From assembly GCA_026182355.1 (NCBI GenBank), contig JAPFBL010000364.1, positions 62,001 through 126,000 on the forward strand: a stretch of 64,000 nucleotides of DNA, given 5' to 3'. The stretch is from Hermatobates lingyangjiaoensis. Taxonomy: Eukaryota > Arthropoda > Insecta > Hemiptera > Hermatobatidae. The translations under genes were made by a program, and so were the position numbers. Position 1 is the first letter of the stretch, and every line of letters starts with the position of its first letter. This document shows, piece after piece, positions 1 through 12,598 of this stretch. Under the pieces are notes generated by a model. It was not told the origin of the DNA, made no database searches, and worked only from the letters and a program-made list of their open reading frames with translations.

Positions 1-2240
1 AAACTTATTTTGAAGTAAAAGCTTATTTAATAGAATAATGAAAGCAAAAGGCATACAGTAGATTCTAAATCTACTTAACTGCCATTTGTAATATGAAGAT
101 TATATTCTTCACCTTTTATTAGAAAAAAAAATTTCCTTATTTTCCTTTAATTCCAAAGATAATTTTCTTGAGTAACGGAATAATTTCCTTTCTCTCAAAA
201 GATTTAACTTTTGAAGAATTTTATATTTCACTTCTCGCATTGTTTCTGTTTATACAATTATTTTTTTTTTTCATTTTAAAACTCTTTTTTGAAAAGCACC
301 GATCTACTAATATGCATCAACGGTAATCAAGAAAAAACTATGCATGGATGTGCAAAGTTTGGAATATTCTCTACTTAACTATGGCTTTTATATTCCAGAC
401 TTCAATGTAGACACAGACTACAGTAACTTCACAAACTTTTTTAAACTTCAATTTAAATTTAAAATTTAAAATTATTTAATAGCGAATTATCGAATAACAA
501 CAAAGAGCAAGGTATTTAATCAATATTATTACTCTAGAAACAGAGAAATAAAAACCTTGTGTGTCATATATTTAAAGAATATTTATATACTTAAAATTAC
601 GGGAAAATGATCCAACCGGATTTTACCTGGTTTCGTCAGAGTCACTCGGCTTCAAGCTGATCTCTTGCATCTTCTTCTCTGAGATTTAAAGCCGTTATCA
701 TATGGCAATGTTGACTGGATTCAATCACAAGTAGGCTAGTCCAATAGATGTACGTGAGGTAAAGTACAAATAGGAAAGGTATTTAAACTACTGGATGAAT
801 TCTGAGAGTGGGTGGCTTCACTTGTGCCCAGATGGAACAGTGTGGTTGTTTTTTTAGACTATAGTTTGAATTTGTACTTTTGAATGTGGTTTTCTTTGTA
901 TTTGCAGTAGCTTTTGTTGTTTACATAGTACTTTGTATTTATCCTTGGTTGTGTTTGTAACCTTTTTGTTTTTTTAGCAGTAGTTGTTATTTGTATTTTA
1001 GCTTGAATGTGTTATTTGTTTTTTTATTAATATTTGGTAATGGTTGTAAGATTCTTTGACCTAGAGCTGTTGAAAAGTCTAGAACTTCAGTCTTTCAAAA
1101 CTTTCTATATATCTCTCACTCTCTGTCTCTTGAAGCAGAAACCCACAGGTAAAAAAGCAGGCAAATATAAAGTGAACTGGGTCGACGCATAAGAGGAAAG
1201 TTTGGTCGCTCAACAGGCAGACTTAATGGAACAGCTCACTCTGTTGCACTCACACCCTTCTATCTAAACGACTCTTCAATATCAACCTCACTCTCTCTAT
1301 CTCTCTCTGGCCCCATACAATTCGACTAATAACCAAGTTCTCTTTGACACAGTCTGTTTGGTCCACACTTAGGTCCAAAGTTTGAAACGTAAGCAACTAA
1401 CCCAGAACGACTTCGGAGGTCACACGGGTATCTTCAGTAACTTTTTGAAATGTTCCATGAAATACTTACGAATAACCGATTACTCCATTTCAAAATATCT
1501 AGTCTTTTCACTAACTTTAGTTTAATATTTAAACTATATGATAAATTTAAACATGGAACATTAAAAAGACTAGATATCGTCTATTAATAGGTTGTCTATT
1601 ATTTTTTTTTATTTTTTTCCCCTATTTCTTATTGTGGTTTGAACATTGATTGTTTTTTCACTTAAGTAGAGGTACCATTGCAGGTAAATCCATAAACGGA
1701 CATATATTGATCATAAGAAGTGAATTGTTTTTTTTATATGTCTATAAAAAATCTCTGTTAATAGAAAATGTAACTGAAGAAATAAATTTAACAAAAAAGA
1801 CGATATATTAAAACGAAATAGATCAGTAGATGCATATTTATATTATATACATATATATATTTTTATATTTTTTATAAACAAACATAAAAATTTAGATACT
1901 GAGGGAAGTATATTACTGACGGATTGCTAAGAGTGAAATACGCGGTGGTTGCCGGATGTGGTGTCTCAACCGGCACTTCCTGTCACTGTGACAGCCGTAC
2001 TACAACAGTTGATAGATTACAATATCTATTCTTAAATAAAAAAAAGAGAAGGAATAAATTTAAATGATTCCCATACTCGCCTACTGTGAAAATGTTATTT
2101 CACAGTTAAAAATCATACAGTAAAACTTCGTATGAACAATGTTTCATTACAATAACAGCGCATTTTAAATACGTAATATTCTTCAGATTTTGTCTATGCT
2201 TGTAGTAAGAAGATAAAACCAGACAATATGGAACTATGGT
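1..2240. other. AT-rich DNA without recognised features
   Basis: No coding region, RNA gene or repeat family shared with the rest of the window was recognised here. The stretch is AT-rich with short T and A runs. A slightly GC-richer patch near 1930-2010 contains a small inverted repeat (GTCACTGTGAC) but no coding frame I can support. Confidence 0.5.
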
Positions 2241-2245
2241 ATGTA

Positions 2246-2300
2246 AGTCTACGAGACTACCCGTGACCCGTTAGGTCATACAACACCTTCCTTTTTAATG
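2246..2300 (-). mobile_element. Possible 3' end of second Helitron-like family
   Basis: Read on the minus strand, this carries a small hairpin (TGACC...GGGTCA) followed by CGGGTAGTCTCGTAG. It resembles the hairpin plus CGGGTAGACTAG terminus at 33307 and the matching end at 28278. The adjoining body does not clearly match those copies, so only the terminus is called. Confidence 0.25.
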
Positions 2301-2918
2301 CAACCGTCTTCACATAAATGTAGACAAAATAAATTGATTCATTTCTAATAAAGAGAATAATGAACATATTTTTAATACAATTTTCCTTATTTACATTTTT
2401 TGTATGATTCGAATTTTGCAAAAAAAAAAACTTGAATGTTTTCTTTCAAATTTCTCATACATACACATGACAGGAGCTTCCTTTTTTGAGTAGCTTATAT
2501 CGGAGCAATCAAGACCACTCTAGTGAGTCAAAACATTCTTGAGGGTAATGTGTGGGTTCTGTTCCTACACAAATAGATTTTTAAGACAGAAATTGTTTAA
2601 TTTCTCCTCGAAAATACTCAATGAACCTGTGATTAATTTCACTGTGTGTCTCGTTAAATGGCACCTATGTAGAATTTTATGTGAACAACATTTCTGGGAT
2701 GGCGAATAAAGAGAAAATGCATTCAATATACTAATGAACATTATATGCACGGAGAAACATGTCTTCGGGTAGTACAATAATAATAATCTCTTTATTTTTA
2801 TTCTTTTCAAATCTGTCTTCATCAATATTTATGAATAATTTAGAGTATTCCACATCTCTTCCTGAACTCTCATATTGCTATTTAAATGTACAAGTAAGAC
2901 TGATACAAGTATTATAAA

Positions 2919-3785
2919 CTAGCAAACGTACCCGTCTTTGACGGAACCAAAAATTCTATTATACTTGGTATTCCAAAATGCTATTAGAAATTATAGAATA
3001 GTATAAAATGCCATTATTAGTACAGTGTCAAGCAAATGCCTCTGTATACACTACATTAGCTGTCTATCATTCAGGTTTATGGAAGAACAAACAGTTGGAG
3101 CCTCTGAATTTTGAGCAAGTAAACTACAGTTGACCATGTGAGAAAAACATGGTCTCCCTAACTTGAATTCCTGCGTTAGATAAAGTTTCTCCTTGCGACT
3201 TAGTTAACGTCATTGCGAAATACACTCTGACGGGACTTTGCAATCGTTTCAACGAAAACAGATAGTGCCTGAGAATCAATGGTATGTGTGGTGTACGCAC
3301 AGACTCTCCATTCCACACCCAGTCGTAATGTCCGCCTCTATGCCATATCAGTGCAGAACACAAACTCAGTCGTGTCCCGTTGCACATTTCCCGGGGCACT
3401 CAAGTTTAGTAATATGAAATTTGTTACTGCTACCAAATAGCAGCATGATTGGTGTCCCTACTTTAAGATTTTACTCATGAGTGGGCTGTCCAGGAAAAAG
3501 AAATTAAGAGTCAAGAAATTCAGTTGGATATTGAACTACTTCCTCATCACTAATCACTCTCTTTACTGACTTGTAAGTTCTTTCCTCGGCTTCATATAGC
3601 GTAAGAACTTGTTTATTGACTTTCCTGCCTATTCATATTAAGAGTTGAGAATTGCTCGTTCACAAAACTATTTATTCTTAATAGATAGTACATCCTCAAC
3701 TCTGGGAAACTCCTTTTCAATGATGTCAAATACGCAATAGATTCATGTGCTCAAATGAAATTAAGATCAACTAACAATAAAAAAG
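2919..3785 (-). mobile_element. Non-autonomous Helitron, copy 1 (5'-truncated)
   Basis: Minus-oriented Helitron. The 3' terminus at 2919-2922 is CTAG read on the minus strand. A perfect 5-bp hairpin (CCGTC-AAA-GACGG) lies about 12 bases inside it, the arrangement expected of Helitron 3' ends, and the flank is a T. The body (about 3120-3620) encodes a broken Pif1-type helicase C-terminal region, including the stretch RLQSPVRVYFAMTLTKSQGE that matches the (F)AMTINKSQGQT motif of Helitron helicases. The 5' part is lost at about 3785, within a segment kept in the other copies. The helicase frame stops right after FSHGQL, as in the other copies. Confidence 0.85.
3124..3620 (-). pseudogene. Helitron helicase C-terminal fragment
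   Basis: Minus-strand relic of the C-terminal domain of a Helitron Rep/helicase (Pif1-like, superfamily 1). Read 5' to 3' on that strand it runs from a YQAEERTYKSV-like stretch through an LKVGTPIMLL-like stretch to CNGTRL, then HIPLI, RLQSPVRV and AMTLTKSQGE, ending FSHGQL followed by TAG. In active helicases the frame continues with YVA(C/L)SR. Here a related CSR-like stretch lies beyond the stop, so the Tyr codon has become a stop. No Rep (HUH) domain is present, so this cannot encode a full transposase. Confidence 0.75.
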
Positions 3786-3799
3786 AAAAAATTTCTCAG

Positions 3800-3985
3800 T
3801 ACAAATGTAGTAAGTTAGGTTTAGTTTTACGTTCAATGAAGTATAAACATTAAAACAAGAAAAATAAATAAGCTTTGTTACGTAGGGTAAATTAGAGTGT
3901 AAGTTACGGTGCGCTTCACGTCCCATCGTATCTTACGTCTCCTGCATCCTTAAAATACCGGTCTCTAAGCTAAGGCGATCATCTA
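3800..3985 (-). repeat. Dispersed repeat, family shared with 17200-17400
   Basis: The reverse complement matches 17200-17400 over about 190 bases. Shared blocks are CTTACACTCTMATTTAC, TATTTTTCTTGTTTTAAT and a start near CCTTAGAGAC. It has no coding potential and no obvious terminal inverted repeats. It lies directly beside the truncated Helitron copy 1. Its class is unknown. Confidence 0.5.
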
Positions 3986-4471
3986 ATTCAACTTAATTCA
4001 ACTAATTTCTATCTATACGTATCTGTAATTGGTATTTATTCCCATCTTTATTTAGTATTTATTAATGATTTATCATAGGTTTTTGGGCTGTGGAACAAAT
4101 TAATCGAATTATAATGTATTCTTTTGGGAAAATTAGACTCGACATATGACGATTTTGATATATGAAGTCGGACTCCGGAACGAATTGAATTCGTAAGTCG
4201 AGGTATATTGAATGTAAATCCATAAACGGACTTGTATGGATCATAACAAGTGAAGAACTTTGATTGTATTATGGTTTGCTACATGAAGCTTTGTTTATGT
4301 CGATAGAGTCCATGGCTATCTTAGTTTTAGGAAACATCATAGTGTAGGCACCTGTCTATATTCGGTTCCTAGTGTCACCCATAATAGATAAACCATTAGA
4401 TATAAATTATTAACAATAATTAATCACTGTTTAACAATAAAAAGAAAACCAGCGTGAATCATGAGGTGTAC

Positions 4472-4660
4472 AGTCCTTAGTCCTTAGTCATTAGTTCTTA
4501 ATCATTAGTTCTTACTCCTTAGTTCTTCGTCATTAGTTCTTAGTCCTTAGTCATTAATTCTGGGTCCTTAGTCATTATTTCTTAGTCCTAAATTTTGGTC
4601 CTTAGTCATTAGTTCTTAGTCCTTAGTTATTGGTATTTTGTCATTATTTCTTAGTCCTTG
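4472..4660. repeat. Minisatellite, TTAGTCC/TTAGTCATTAG units
   Basis: About 190 bases of interspersed short units of the form TCCTTAG, TCATTAG and TTCTTAG, with a 7-base base-unit and a 14-21-base higher order. The units contain TTAG but are not a clean telomeric array. Units are imperfect at both edges, consistent with an old slipped array. Confidence 0.85.
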
Positions 4661-4934
4661 TTTCAAATATGACATAAACTCTGAGTATCTGAATCAATAC
4701 CTTGACTCTAAAGACATCTCCAAGAGTCTGTTTTGACATGTTGCTTGATTTAAAATATTATTCATAAGAGAATATTCTGAAATATTCTGAAATAAGAGAA
4801 TATCTGTTAAATATGGTCAGCATAAATGGTAAAAGGAATGAATATTTCATATTTACAATCTTCATGACCATGCCATTTATTATTTATGTGAAAGTACTAA
4901 AATCTAAGAATGTAGATGTCAGTTTTGAGACCGC

Positions 4935-5020
4935 AGAATGTTAGGTATTCGTTAGAGGTCGCGCTTGTTTAATTAACTTTAAATGAGGCAAAATTTAAGA
5001 CTGGTAATGCAAAAACAACA
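4935..5020 (+). repeat. Degraded fragment of the tRNA-derived SINE
   Basis: Contains GATGTTAGGAACTCGTTAAAGACC-like and AAACTTGAGTTGGGCAAAATTTAG-like blocks in the same order as the SINE copy at 22303, but heavily mutated. The tRNA head is missing. Confidence 0.3.
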
Positions 5021-5223
5021 TAACAAGGCCCACCCTTAGCTAGAACAAGTGCTCATTAACAAACAACTCGTACATTGCACACATAAAATAATATTAGAAA
5101 GCCAAAACAGAGAGTATTATCTCACCTTGGGTGTTTCAGATATACACACTGTAGCAACTATAGATACCTGATGAGATTCATAACTATCTGCAAATTAATA
5201 ACCTCTCATTATTTTATATTATA

Positions 5224-6136
5224 CCAGCAAACGTACCCGTCTTTGACGGAATCAAAAATTCTATTATACTTGGTATTCCAAAATACCATTAGAAATTATA
5301 GAATAGTATAAAATACCATTATTAGTACAGTGTAAAGCAAATGCCTCTGTATATACAACATTACCTGTCTGACCTTCAGGTTCAAGGAAGAACAAACACT
5401 TGGAACCTCTGACTTTTGAGTAAATAAATTACAGTTGACCATGTGAGAAAAACTTGGTCACGCTAACTTGAATTCCTCCGTTAGATAAACTTTCCCCGTG
5501 CGACTTAGTTAACGTCATTGTGAAATAGACTCTGACGGGACTTTGTAATCGTTTCGACGGAAACAGATAGTTACTCGGAATCAATGGTATGTGTGGTATA
5601 TACACAGACTCCCCAATACCCGACCCAGTCATGTCCGCCTCTATAGCATATCTGTGCAGAGCACAAACTCAGAGTGGTGTCCCGTTGCACAGTTTTGGGG
5701 CACTCACGTTTCGTAACATGAAATTTGTTACATATAAAATATATTTATATGCTCAAATGAAATTAAAATCAACTAACAATACCTACTTGCTACACTTGTA
5801 TATTTTCAAAATAAATATGTCTGTGAAGTTAGCAAAATACAGCTTAAAGTTCATAACTTCCCTTCTGCACTGAATTATCAATTTATTCAGAGCCTATATT
5901 TTAAGTTAGTCATACACAAATCTACCTATCACAAAGTGATAGCTGTCAAAGTTTCAGCTTGATATGTGTTACGGTGGCTGAGTTTACTTGTGACAAAATT
6001 TTGAAGACAAACCGACAAACCGACAGAATTTTTCTAAGGGTGGATTCGGTTTCTCGAATGTATGAAACGTAAAGAAAACTTGAAACGATTCAGTTCTAAG
6101 CAATGCACAAACAAAATCATTCTTTTATTATATAGA
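5224..6136 (-). mobile_element. Non-autonomous Helitron, copy 2 (both ends present)
   Basis: Minus-oriented, about 913 bp. The 3' terminus is CCAG (from CTAG) at 5224, with the CCGTC-AAA-GACGG hairpin just inside. The 5' terminus at 6136 reads TCTATATAATAAAAG on the minus strand, starting with the TC typical of Helitrons, and is followed by the block found at every 5' end of this family (GTACATTGCTTAGAAC). The helicase C-terminal fragment is present (5429-5700), but the segment between it and the 5' repeat unit is deleted compared with copies 26629 and 45052. The helicase frame ends after FSHGQL with TAA. Confidence 0.85.
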
Positions 6137-7789
6137 TTTTTTACAAAAAATGACGTTCATTGTTCATTTCTTTCTTTTGACAAGCCGTTTAAAACGAGAG
6201 ATACTTTGCTTCTATAGTTACAATATACATCTCTAATTAAAAACAACATACTCACACAAGAGGTGAACAATAGTTGATTCAGTCAAGTAAGTAAAAGGTT
6301 AAAAAATTCAAAAATTTAATATTTTTGAATTCAGTTAGAAATTATAAAGATGGTTTTTGAAATTTATTGGTTAAATTTTAACGTCTTTTTAATTTTATTT
6401 TCTGTACCCTACTAATTAATAGCTGAATGTTTACTGAATTTCAGTATAACGTGAGATAGATATACATAGTTCATGAAGAACATACAACGAATGAAGAAAC
6501 AGAATGATTGAAACAATTGATCAATAACTAACAATGAAGCAGAAGAGAGCTCTGTAGGAGCTCGGGCCTGCTGGATATGTCGCCCTGATTAGGCAGTCAT
6601 ACTTCCTGCTGCTGCTGTTCTATATCCAAACTAAGTATATATATTCTGTTACTGTTTACCAGCCGAGCACAATTTTTCACCTTCTCCTGATGACGACGAG
6701 GTTAAAATATTAAAGTGAGTTGTGTTGTTTCTATGTGTTCTTTTCTTGCAATCGTTTAATACATGTTATAATATTACATTAATTATTATATTGTTAATAT
6801 ATATAATATATTTTAAAAATATAAAATTTTGTATTAAGAAAGTAAGAGAATCAGTGCACCGATAGGGTGGAATATCAATAAATCTAAGTTTCAATGAAGG
6901 AAACTAATGTAAATCAATAGACTTGCTACAGGGAGGAGATGAACTGTTATAATAGGGACTCCTACAACAACGATTGATAATGCATCATACAGAGGGAATT
7001 TCTAGAAAACATACATCAGATTTTATATCCATCTTTTACTTTGCTATCTTCCTTTGTTTAAAAGTTCTCTTTAGAATATGTAATTTATAGATAAAAAAAA
7101 AATTGATTTTGTAATGACAAAATGTAAAATTGAATCTGAAAGAAATTTTTGAAAAAAAAAAATTGATTGTTTAATGGAATTGAAATGTGGTAGAGCATGA
7201 GAAGGCAGAAGTGAATATCAATTAAAAATAAGACGCCGTCGGTTAATTATGAAACCACTTTCCATTTTAATCTCTCAGATATTAACTGAGACCAAAATAA
7301 TCGCCCACCAAAGATTCCATTTCTCAGAGAGAAATTGTTTTCTATTTTGTTATTGCAATTGAAATGAGTTGAAACAGAAAATAATTTAAAATCCTTCAAG
7401 ATGACGGTTTGAAAACAACTTGATATTAAGAACCCTGGAATACTTTCATATAGTTTACCTCCAAAACAAAAACTCCGAGTTCAAAGAGACTTAAATAATA
7501 AATTATACAGAGTTAAATTTCTTGACAAAATTCGTCAAGGGATTAAAGAAAAAATAATAATTTTTTTTTAAATGGAATACAATTGTTGTAAATATTGAAA
7601 AAAAGTTTCAAACGGATTAAAATTTGTTTGAAATTTAATTAAATTATTACAAAATAACTATATTCCGGCAAGATATTGTTTAATTATAAGCTTATAATTA
7701 AATATAAGTATAAGCTGGCTTGCTGTAAAGTGGAAGACTGGATTTAACAGGAATACTTGAATGACTGGAAATTCTCTTGGAATTCTCAT
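6137..7789. other. AT-rich spacer without recognised genes
   Basis: Nothing recognised apart from the ribozyme-like motif and its flanks at about 6550-6725. Several poly-A and poly-T runs are present. No frame looks like a real coding region. Confidence 0.45.
6684..6720 (+). ncRNA. Hammerhead-like motif, family 4 (decayed)
   Basis: CTGATGA at 6687-6693 is followed by CGACGAGGTT and then AAAATATTAAAGTGAG. This lines up with the better preserved family-4 motifs at 37311 and 57251 (GAAATATTGAA or GAAATATAGAA). The G of the GAA core is mutated to A and stem II cannot form well, so this copy is probably inactive. The flanking GGAGCTCGG/CTTCCTGCTGCTG sequence resembles the flank of the copy at 39855. 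Confidence 0.4.
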
Positions 7790-8685
7790 GAGCGGGCTGT
7801 CCAGGAGAAAGAAATTTAAAGCCAAGAAATTCAGTAGATAATGAACTCCTTCCTCTTCACTAATCACTCTCTTTACTGACTTGTAAGTTCTTTCCTCGGC
7901 TTGATATAGCATAAGAACTTGTTTTTTGATTTTTCCTGGCTGTTCATATTAAGAGTTGAGAATTGCTGGATCACAAAAATATTTATTCTGAATAGATAGT
8001 TCGTCCTCAACTTTGGGAAACACCTTTTCAATGATGTCAATTACGCAACATATTCATATGCTCGATTGAAATTAAACTCAACTAACAATACCTACTTACT
8101 ACACCTGTGTATTTTCAAAATAAACAAAACAAAATAAACAAAAACAAAAAATAAAAAAAATAAAACAAAAATAAACAAAATATAGCTTAAAGGTCCATAA
8201 CTTCGCTTGTGCACTGAATTATCAATTTGTTCAGAGCCTATGTTTTAAGTTAGGCATACACAAATCTATTGTAAAAGTTTCAGCTTGCTATATCTCATGG
8301 TGGCTGAGTTTACTTGTTACAAACAATATTAATTAACAATAATTAAACATTTAATATTTAAACTTTAATTAAACAATTGTTAAAGTATCATTATTTTTAA
8401 TATTGCTTTAAACGTTCATAACTTGACTTCTACGTTCAATTTTCAATCAATTCAGAGCCTATATTTTAAGTTAGACATACGCAAATCTACTGTCAAAGTT
8501 TCAGCTTGATATGACTTATGGTGGTTGAGTTTACTTGTCACAGAATTCTGCGGACTAACCAACAAACTGACAGAAATGTTTCTAAGGGTGGCTTCGGTTT
8601 CTCCAATGTATGAAACGTATAGAAAACTTGAAATGAGTCAGTTCTAAGTAATGTAGAGATAAAATCATTCTGTTATTTATATAGA
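7790..8685 (-). mobile_element. Non-autonomous Helitron, copy 3 (3'-truncated)
   Basis: Minus-oriented. The 5' terminus at 8685 reads TCTATATAAATAAC on the minus strand. The copy runs leftwards to about 7790, where the helicase fragment breaks off, so the CTAG end and hairpin are absent. The 5' half contains two imperfect copies of a ~150-base unit (8200-8320 and 8405-8545, each with GCCTATRTTTTAAGTTAG and AAAGTTTCAGCTTG), a feature of this family. An AAACAAAATAA-rich insertion at about 8117-8185 looks like local slippage. Confidence 0.8.
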
Positions 8686-9274
8686 TTTTTTTTAATAAAA
8701 TGTAACATTTGTTCCAGGTAAGATTCAGAAATTGTTCTACTCATCCTAAAGGTAAAGTTTTGAATATATTTATTTATACAATAGAGCTACGTAATTGTGC
8801 TTTACCAAGGGTCTGCTCAAGAACCTATGAGTTGACTAAATTAGACAGGGTTTTAACCGTACATCAATAAAACTTTTTATTTTATTTGTTCTAAATATTT
8901 CATTTCTATTATTTGCTTATTATTTGCTTTTTTTCAGAACTATTCCCGTTTGAAATGATTTTAACTTAATGTGCCTCCTTTTGTAATATTATTTTCATAG
9001 AAGTTCTTTAGCCTTTCAATTTTATTCTTCTTCCCAAATGGAAATCGTAGCTCATTTTTTATTTGTTAAATATTTAAAAATAAATATTGGTATAGCTTCT
9101 CGACCATTGATTTTTAATGCTCAATGATGGGTTTCTAAAAGGAATTTTTGGTCTAAAGAAATTACACTCCTGTTTATTCACCAAAAATTCTGAATGGTGA
9201 ATGGTGAATCTGGTATTTTCAAGGCTAAAAACAATTTATTAACGACATAAGTAGTGAAAACAAATACATCCATG

Positions 9275-9485
9275 GAATACACTTTTACAACTTTACATTG
9301 ATTATGTCTATGATGGAATTTTATAAATTAAATGCTAATTAAATTTATTGATGGATATATAGAATATCAATTTAATCAAAATAATATTTTTTAATCTATA
9401 GTTAAGACGTCAAAACCTATAATAGCTATTTCACTCTGTAAAATCATTGTACCCCCCTGAAAACCCAAAACTCACCCTCGGTGTG
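9275..9485 (+). mobile_element. Relic of the hAT-type MITE (copy of 41118)
   Basis: Blocks ACACTTTTACAACTTTACA, AAATGCTAATTA, TTATTGATGGATATAT and GTCAAAACCTATAATA match the MITE at 41118-41434 in order. The left terminal inverted repeat is missing and the right one is degraded after CCCCTGAAAACCCAAAACTCACC. Confidence 0.65.
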
Positions 9486-9489
9486 AATT

Positions 9490-9640
9490 TCACCCATTGA
9501 GATTGAAAAAAACTTTACATAAACCATCCCGGGGATATACCTAATAATTTCCTAAATTTTCACGGCGATTGGATGTATGGTTTTTGAATCTATCGAGTAC
9601 AAACAAACAGACATACATTCATTTTTATATATAAAGATTA
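9490..9640 (+). repeat. Retroelement or Helitron-type 3' tail of unknown family
   Basis: The stretch CACGGCGATTGGATG, GAATCTATCGAGTACAAAC, AAACAGACATACATTCATTTTTATATATAAAGATT resembles tails seen at the ends of many arthropod repeats, in which a 'spanning' GTTTTTGAGTTTATCG phrase precedes ACAAACAGACA. No second copy was seen in the window. Class assignment would need a library search. Confidence 0.35.
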
Positions 9641-9714
9641 TTATATATGAATGTGGAATCTACATTATATTTACTCATATATTATGTTTATAAGTTACAA
9701 GTTGTTGATTGTCC

Positions 9715-9885
9715 CCGTTGTAGATTGATTCTACATTGAGAGTCCTAAATTTTTCCTAACTCAAATGTATTCAGAGTAGGGATCTTTAACGAGTACCTGA
9801 CATCGTATAGGCTCGGTACCGACGGCTTAACGTTCTCTCCCAGGGACGTGCTTAGATTTATTCACCTCTCACGAAACTTGTTAGT
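9715..9885 (-). repeat. tRNA-derived SINE, 3' part
   Basis: Minus-oriented fragment matching the body of the SINE at 11594-11882: TTGATTCTACATTG, CTCAAATGTATTCAGAGTAG, ACGAGTACCTGACATCGTATAG and TTATTCACCTC. The tRNA-like head is missing. Confidence 0.7.
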
Positions 9886-11593
9886 TTTAAGTCTAATATC
9901 GCATACCTGACTTTTAAGAACAACATCTTAATAAACTTAAGTATAGCAAAATTTAAAAACTTTTTGAACTGGATTTGGCAATATGATTCTTCCATAAGTG
10001 AAATGGGTCTCAAATAACAAATGAGTACTATACCTTACTCCTCAAGAACGCCATGTCAGACGTGAAATAGAAGGATTACAGTGAAGGATAGACAGTGTTC
10101 CATTTACTGTCTCAAAGCCCTCCGGCTGAAATATTTTATGTTTATTGGTTTTAGAAATGGCGATATTTCAATAAAACTTGGTGCTAATGCATAACCAGTA
10201 ACTCCGCAGAAATACCTGCAGCGCCTCAGAGGTGGATATAAGAATTCTACAGAGTACCCGTGTCTTATATCCAGTAATATTAAAAATGAAGGTGCGACAT
10301 TCCTTTTACTCTTACTAAACTATATTTTCTGCTTATAAAGAATTTTTTAATATAAAATTTAAAGTAAAATATTAAGTGAAAACCGAGCTCAATCTCCTTT
10401 TATTTAATATTATTATATAAGACTGCGGAATCTACATAACATTTACTCATATATTATACGTATAAGTTACAATTGATAGTTGTTTAATATTTTTGGAAAT
10501 GAAGAAAACTGTGGATCGATTAAACATTTTTTTAGTGAACGCAAATAATCTCGCGACAGAATTGTTTACCTTTGTGTGAGGCCATAAAATGAAGGGTTTA
10601 TGATAAAAGTGGTAATCATATTTATTGTTTTTGCCAGTTTAAAGAGGGAAATAACAAACTTCTAATTGCATGTCATATGCAACAAGCAGAATCTGTCTCA
10701 ACTCGCTGAAAGCGAGTAAAATTAAATTCATGCTAGATTGCAGCAAAAGAATATCTCCACTTTATCTGTTTTATGATATTGGTTTATAATCTTTTTTGCA
10801 ACCATAGGAGAAATTAGTTAACTTTACCCTTGATTATAAGATCTTTCACTATTTAAACATACTAAAAACTTAAACACTTATTAAGGAATGTAGCACCATT
10901 CAGCAGAATCATTTCCACTGAAGTATTTTTTTTTGTTTACAGATATAAAATCCTTTTGTAAATTCATACACAGCTATGTGCATTATTGTTGTGTATCTTT
11001 TGTAACTATACATCACGATAACATAAATAGAAAAATAATTTTATTCATTCCTTTTCTAAACTCTTACAACAAAGAAGATTGCCAAAACGTATCAGCATTT
11101 TATAGAGTATTTAACAAGAATTACGTGTATGTGTAAAGCTCTTTAATAGTATTGAAATTCATGATTAGAGAAGAAAGGAAACTAAGTTTTCACAGACTTT
11201 TTTTGTGTATGACAATTTAAGTGTTTCTTTGCTTCTCTATTCAAGAATAAATACCGCAAAATAACTGCTTGCATAGCTACTGAGTCTTTAAATGATTGCA
11301 GAAAATAAGGAGTTACTTAAAAATTGTTTACAAAAATATGAAAGAGTTTTATCGAATTGTAAGACTGTATGACGATAAATTTTTTTAAGAACTTGGTAAA
11401 TCATTATGAAGAACAATGTATGGAAAAATACTTTAAGTTATATTTCAGTTAAAATATTTAACTTCAAATTAAGTAAGATATTTAAAGTTTAGGTATTCAA
11501 AAGTAAGGAGTGAGAGTAGAGTGATTGACCTCATGTGCTTCCTGAGTAAAATATTGGTGAAGGAAACGATAACTCCAGTCTCAAGTATCTCAG
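9886..11593. other. AT-rich DNA without recognised features
   Basis: No repeat shared with the rest of the window and no convincing coding frame was seen. A 67-codon frame at 10933-11136 has no recognisable domain and lies in sequence of ordinary background composition, so it is not called a gene. Confidence 0.45.
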
Positions 11594-11882
11594 GTAGGTT
11601 AGAGTGGCATAGGCTGAACATTGGCTCTTTGTGATACCACACAAAGAAGATTGATTCTACATGGGGACCTAAATTTTGCCTAACTGAAGTGTATTTAGTG
11701 TATGGATTTTTAACGAGTACTTGACATCGTATAGACTCAGGACCGGGGGTTTACCGTCCTCTCCTAGGGACGACGTGCTCAGATTTACTCACGTCCCCAG
11801 TGAATAAATCGAGGACCAGAGTGGGTATTGAACCTGGATTTATCACTCCAGAGGCGAGCACGTTGCCACTGGCCTAACCTGA
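11594..11882 (-). repeat. tRNA-derived SINE, near full length
   Basis: Minus-oriented SINE of about 290 bases. On the minus strand the head contains a TGGCAACGTGC A-box-like block (rc 11858-11868) and a GGTTCAATACC B box (rc 11823-11834) about 35 bases apart, the internal RNA polymerase III promoter spacing of tRNA-derived SINEs. The body continues TCCTCGATTTATTCAC, GAGCACGTCGTCCC and CTTTGTGTGGTATCACAAAG. It ends near GCCACTCTAACCTACC. Other copies are at 9715, 17053, 22303, 35712 and 62703. Confidence 0.8.
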
Positions 11883-12445
11883 CCTCCTAGAAGCTCACGT
11901 AACTCGCTGGTGGAGGGAACAACCGTGTTGCACTCCGAGGTGTGCGAGTTGTGAGGATACCCTTTACCTGATGCGTGAACAACACAAGGCATCAAACCTC
12001 TGAAACTGACCAAAGAGCCTCCCCACTTGTGAGATATATTCACTTAATGGGAAAAGAGAAAACTTATAACGGAGTGGCCTTAGATTTATATCTGGCAATA
12101 TCATAGTCGCAAACGCATAAGAAATAATTTTAAAAATCAAACAAGTTTATCTCAAACAACCAAACTACAAGGTTTGTATTTAATAAAACTAATTCTATTG
12201 ATAGTTTATGCATGTGTTTTGGTCTCGACCAGTAATAGCACTCAGACATTCAAAATGGATACAAGAGTGATAAACGCTCTTAAAAGATAGTTGTTTTTTT
12301 ACAAAATGGAGTGAAAAGTGTTTGAAGTGTAAAAGACTTGATGACATTGGATATATCTTTAATTATTTACCAATTTATCAATGTTAAGTTAAAACTAAAT
12401 GAGAAGTGACATGTGTTTTTTTTAATACTAATAGGTGTGCCTGTG

Positions 12446-12598
12446 TTTGACTTGTGACAAAGTTTTGCAGACAAACAGAGAGACAGAAATTTTTCTAAGG
12501 GTGGATTCGGTTTCTCTAATGTATGAAACGTAAAGATAACTTGAAATGAGTCAGTTCTAAGCAATGTACAGACAAAACCTTTCTTTTATTTATTTAGA
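12446..12598 (-). mobile_element. Non-autonomous Helitron, copy 4 (5' end only)
   Basis: About 150 bases of the 5' terminal region on the minus strand, starting TCTAAATAAATAAAAG at 12598 and running through GTACATTGCTTAGAAC, GTTTCATACATTAGAG and CTTAGAAAAATTTCTG. It is broken off at about 12446. No coding part remains. Confidence 0.75.

Noticed and set aside
4472..4660. TTAG-rich array as an interstitial telomere
   Set aside because: Units are TCCTTAG/TCATTAG/TTCTTAG mixtures, not TTAGG or TTAGGG in register.
11823..11882. tRNA gene at the A and B boxes
   Set aside because: No cloverleaf with an acceptor stem; the boxes belong to a SINE found in several copies.
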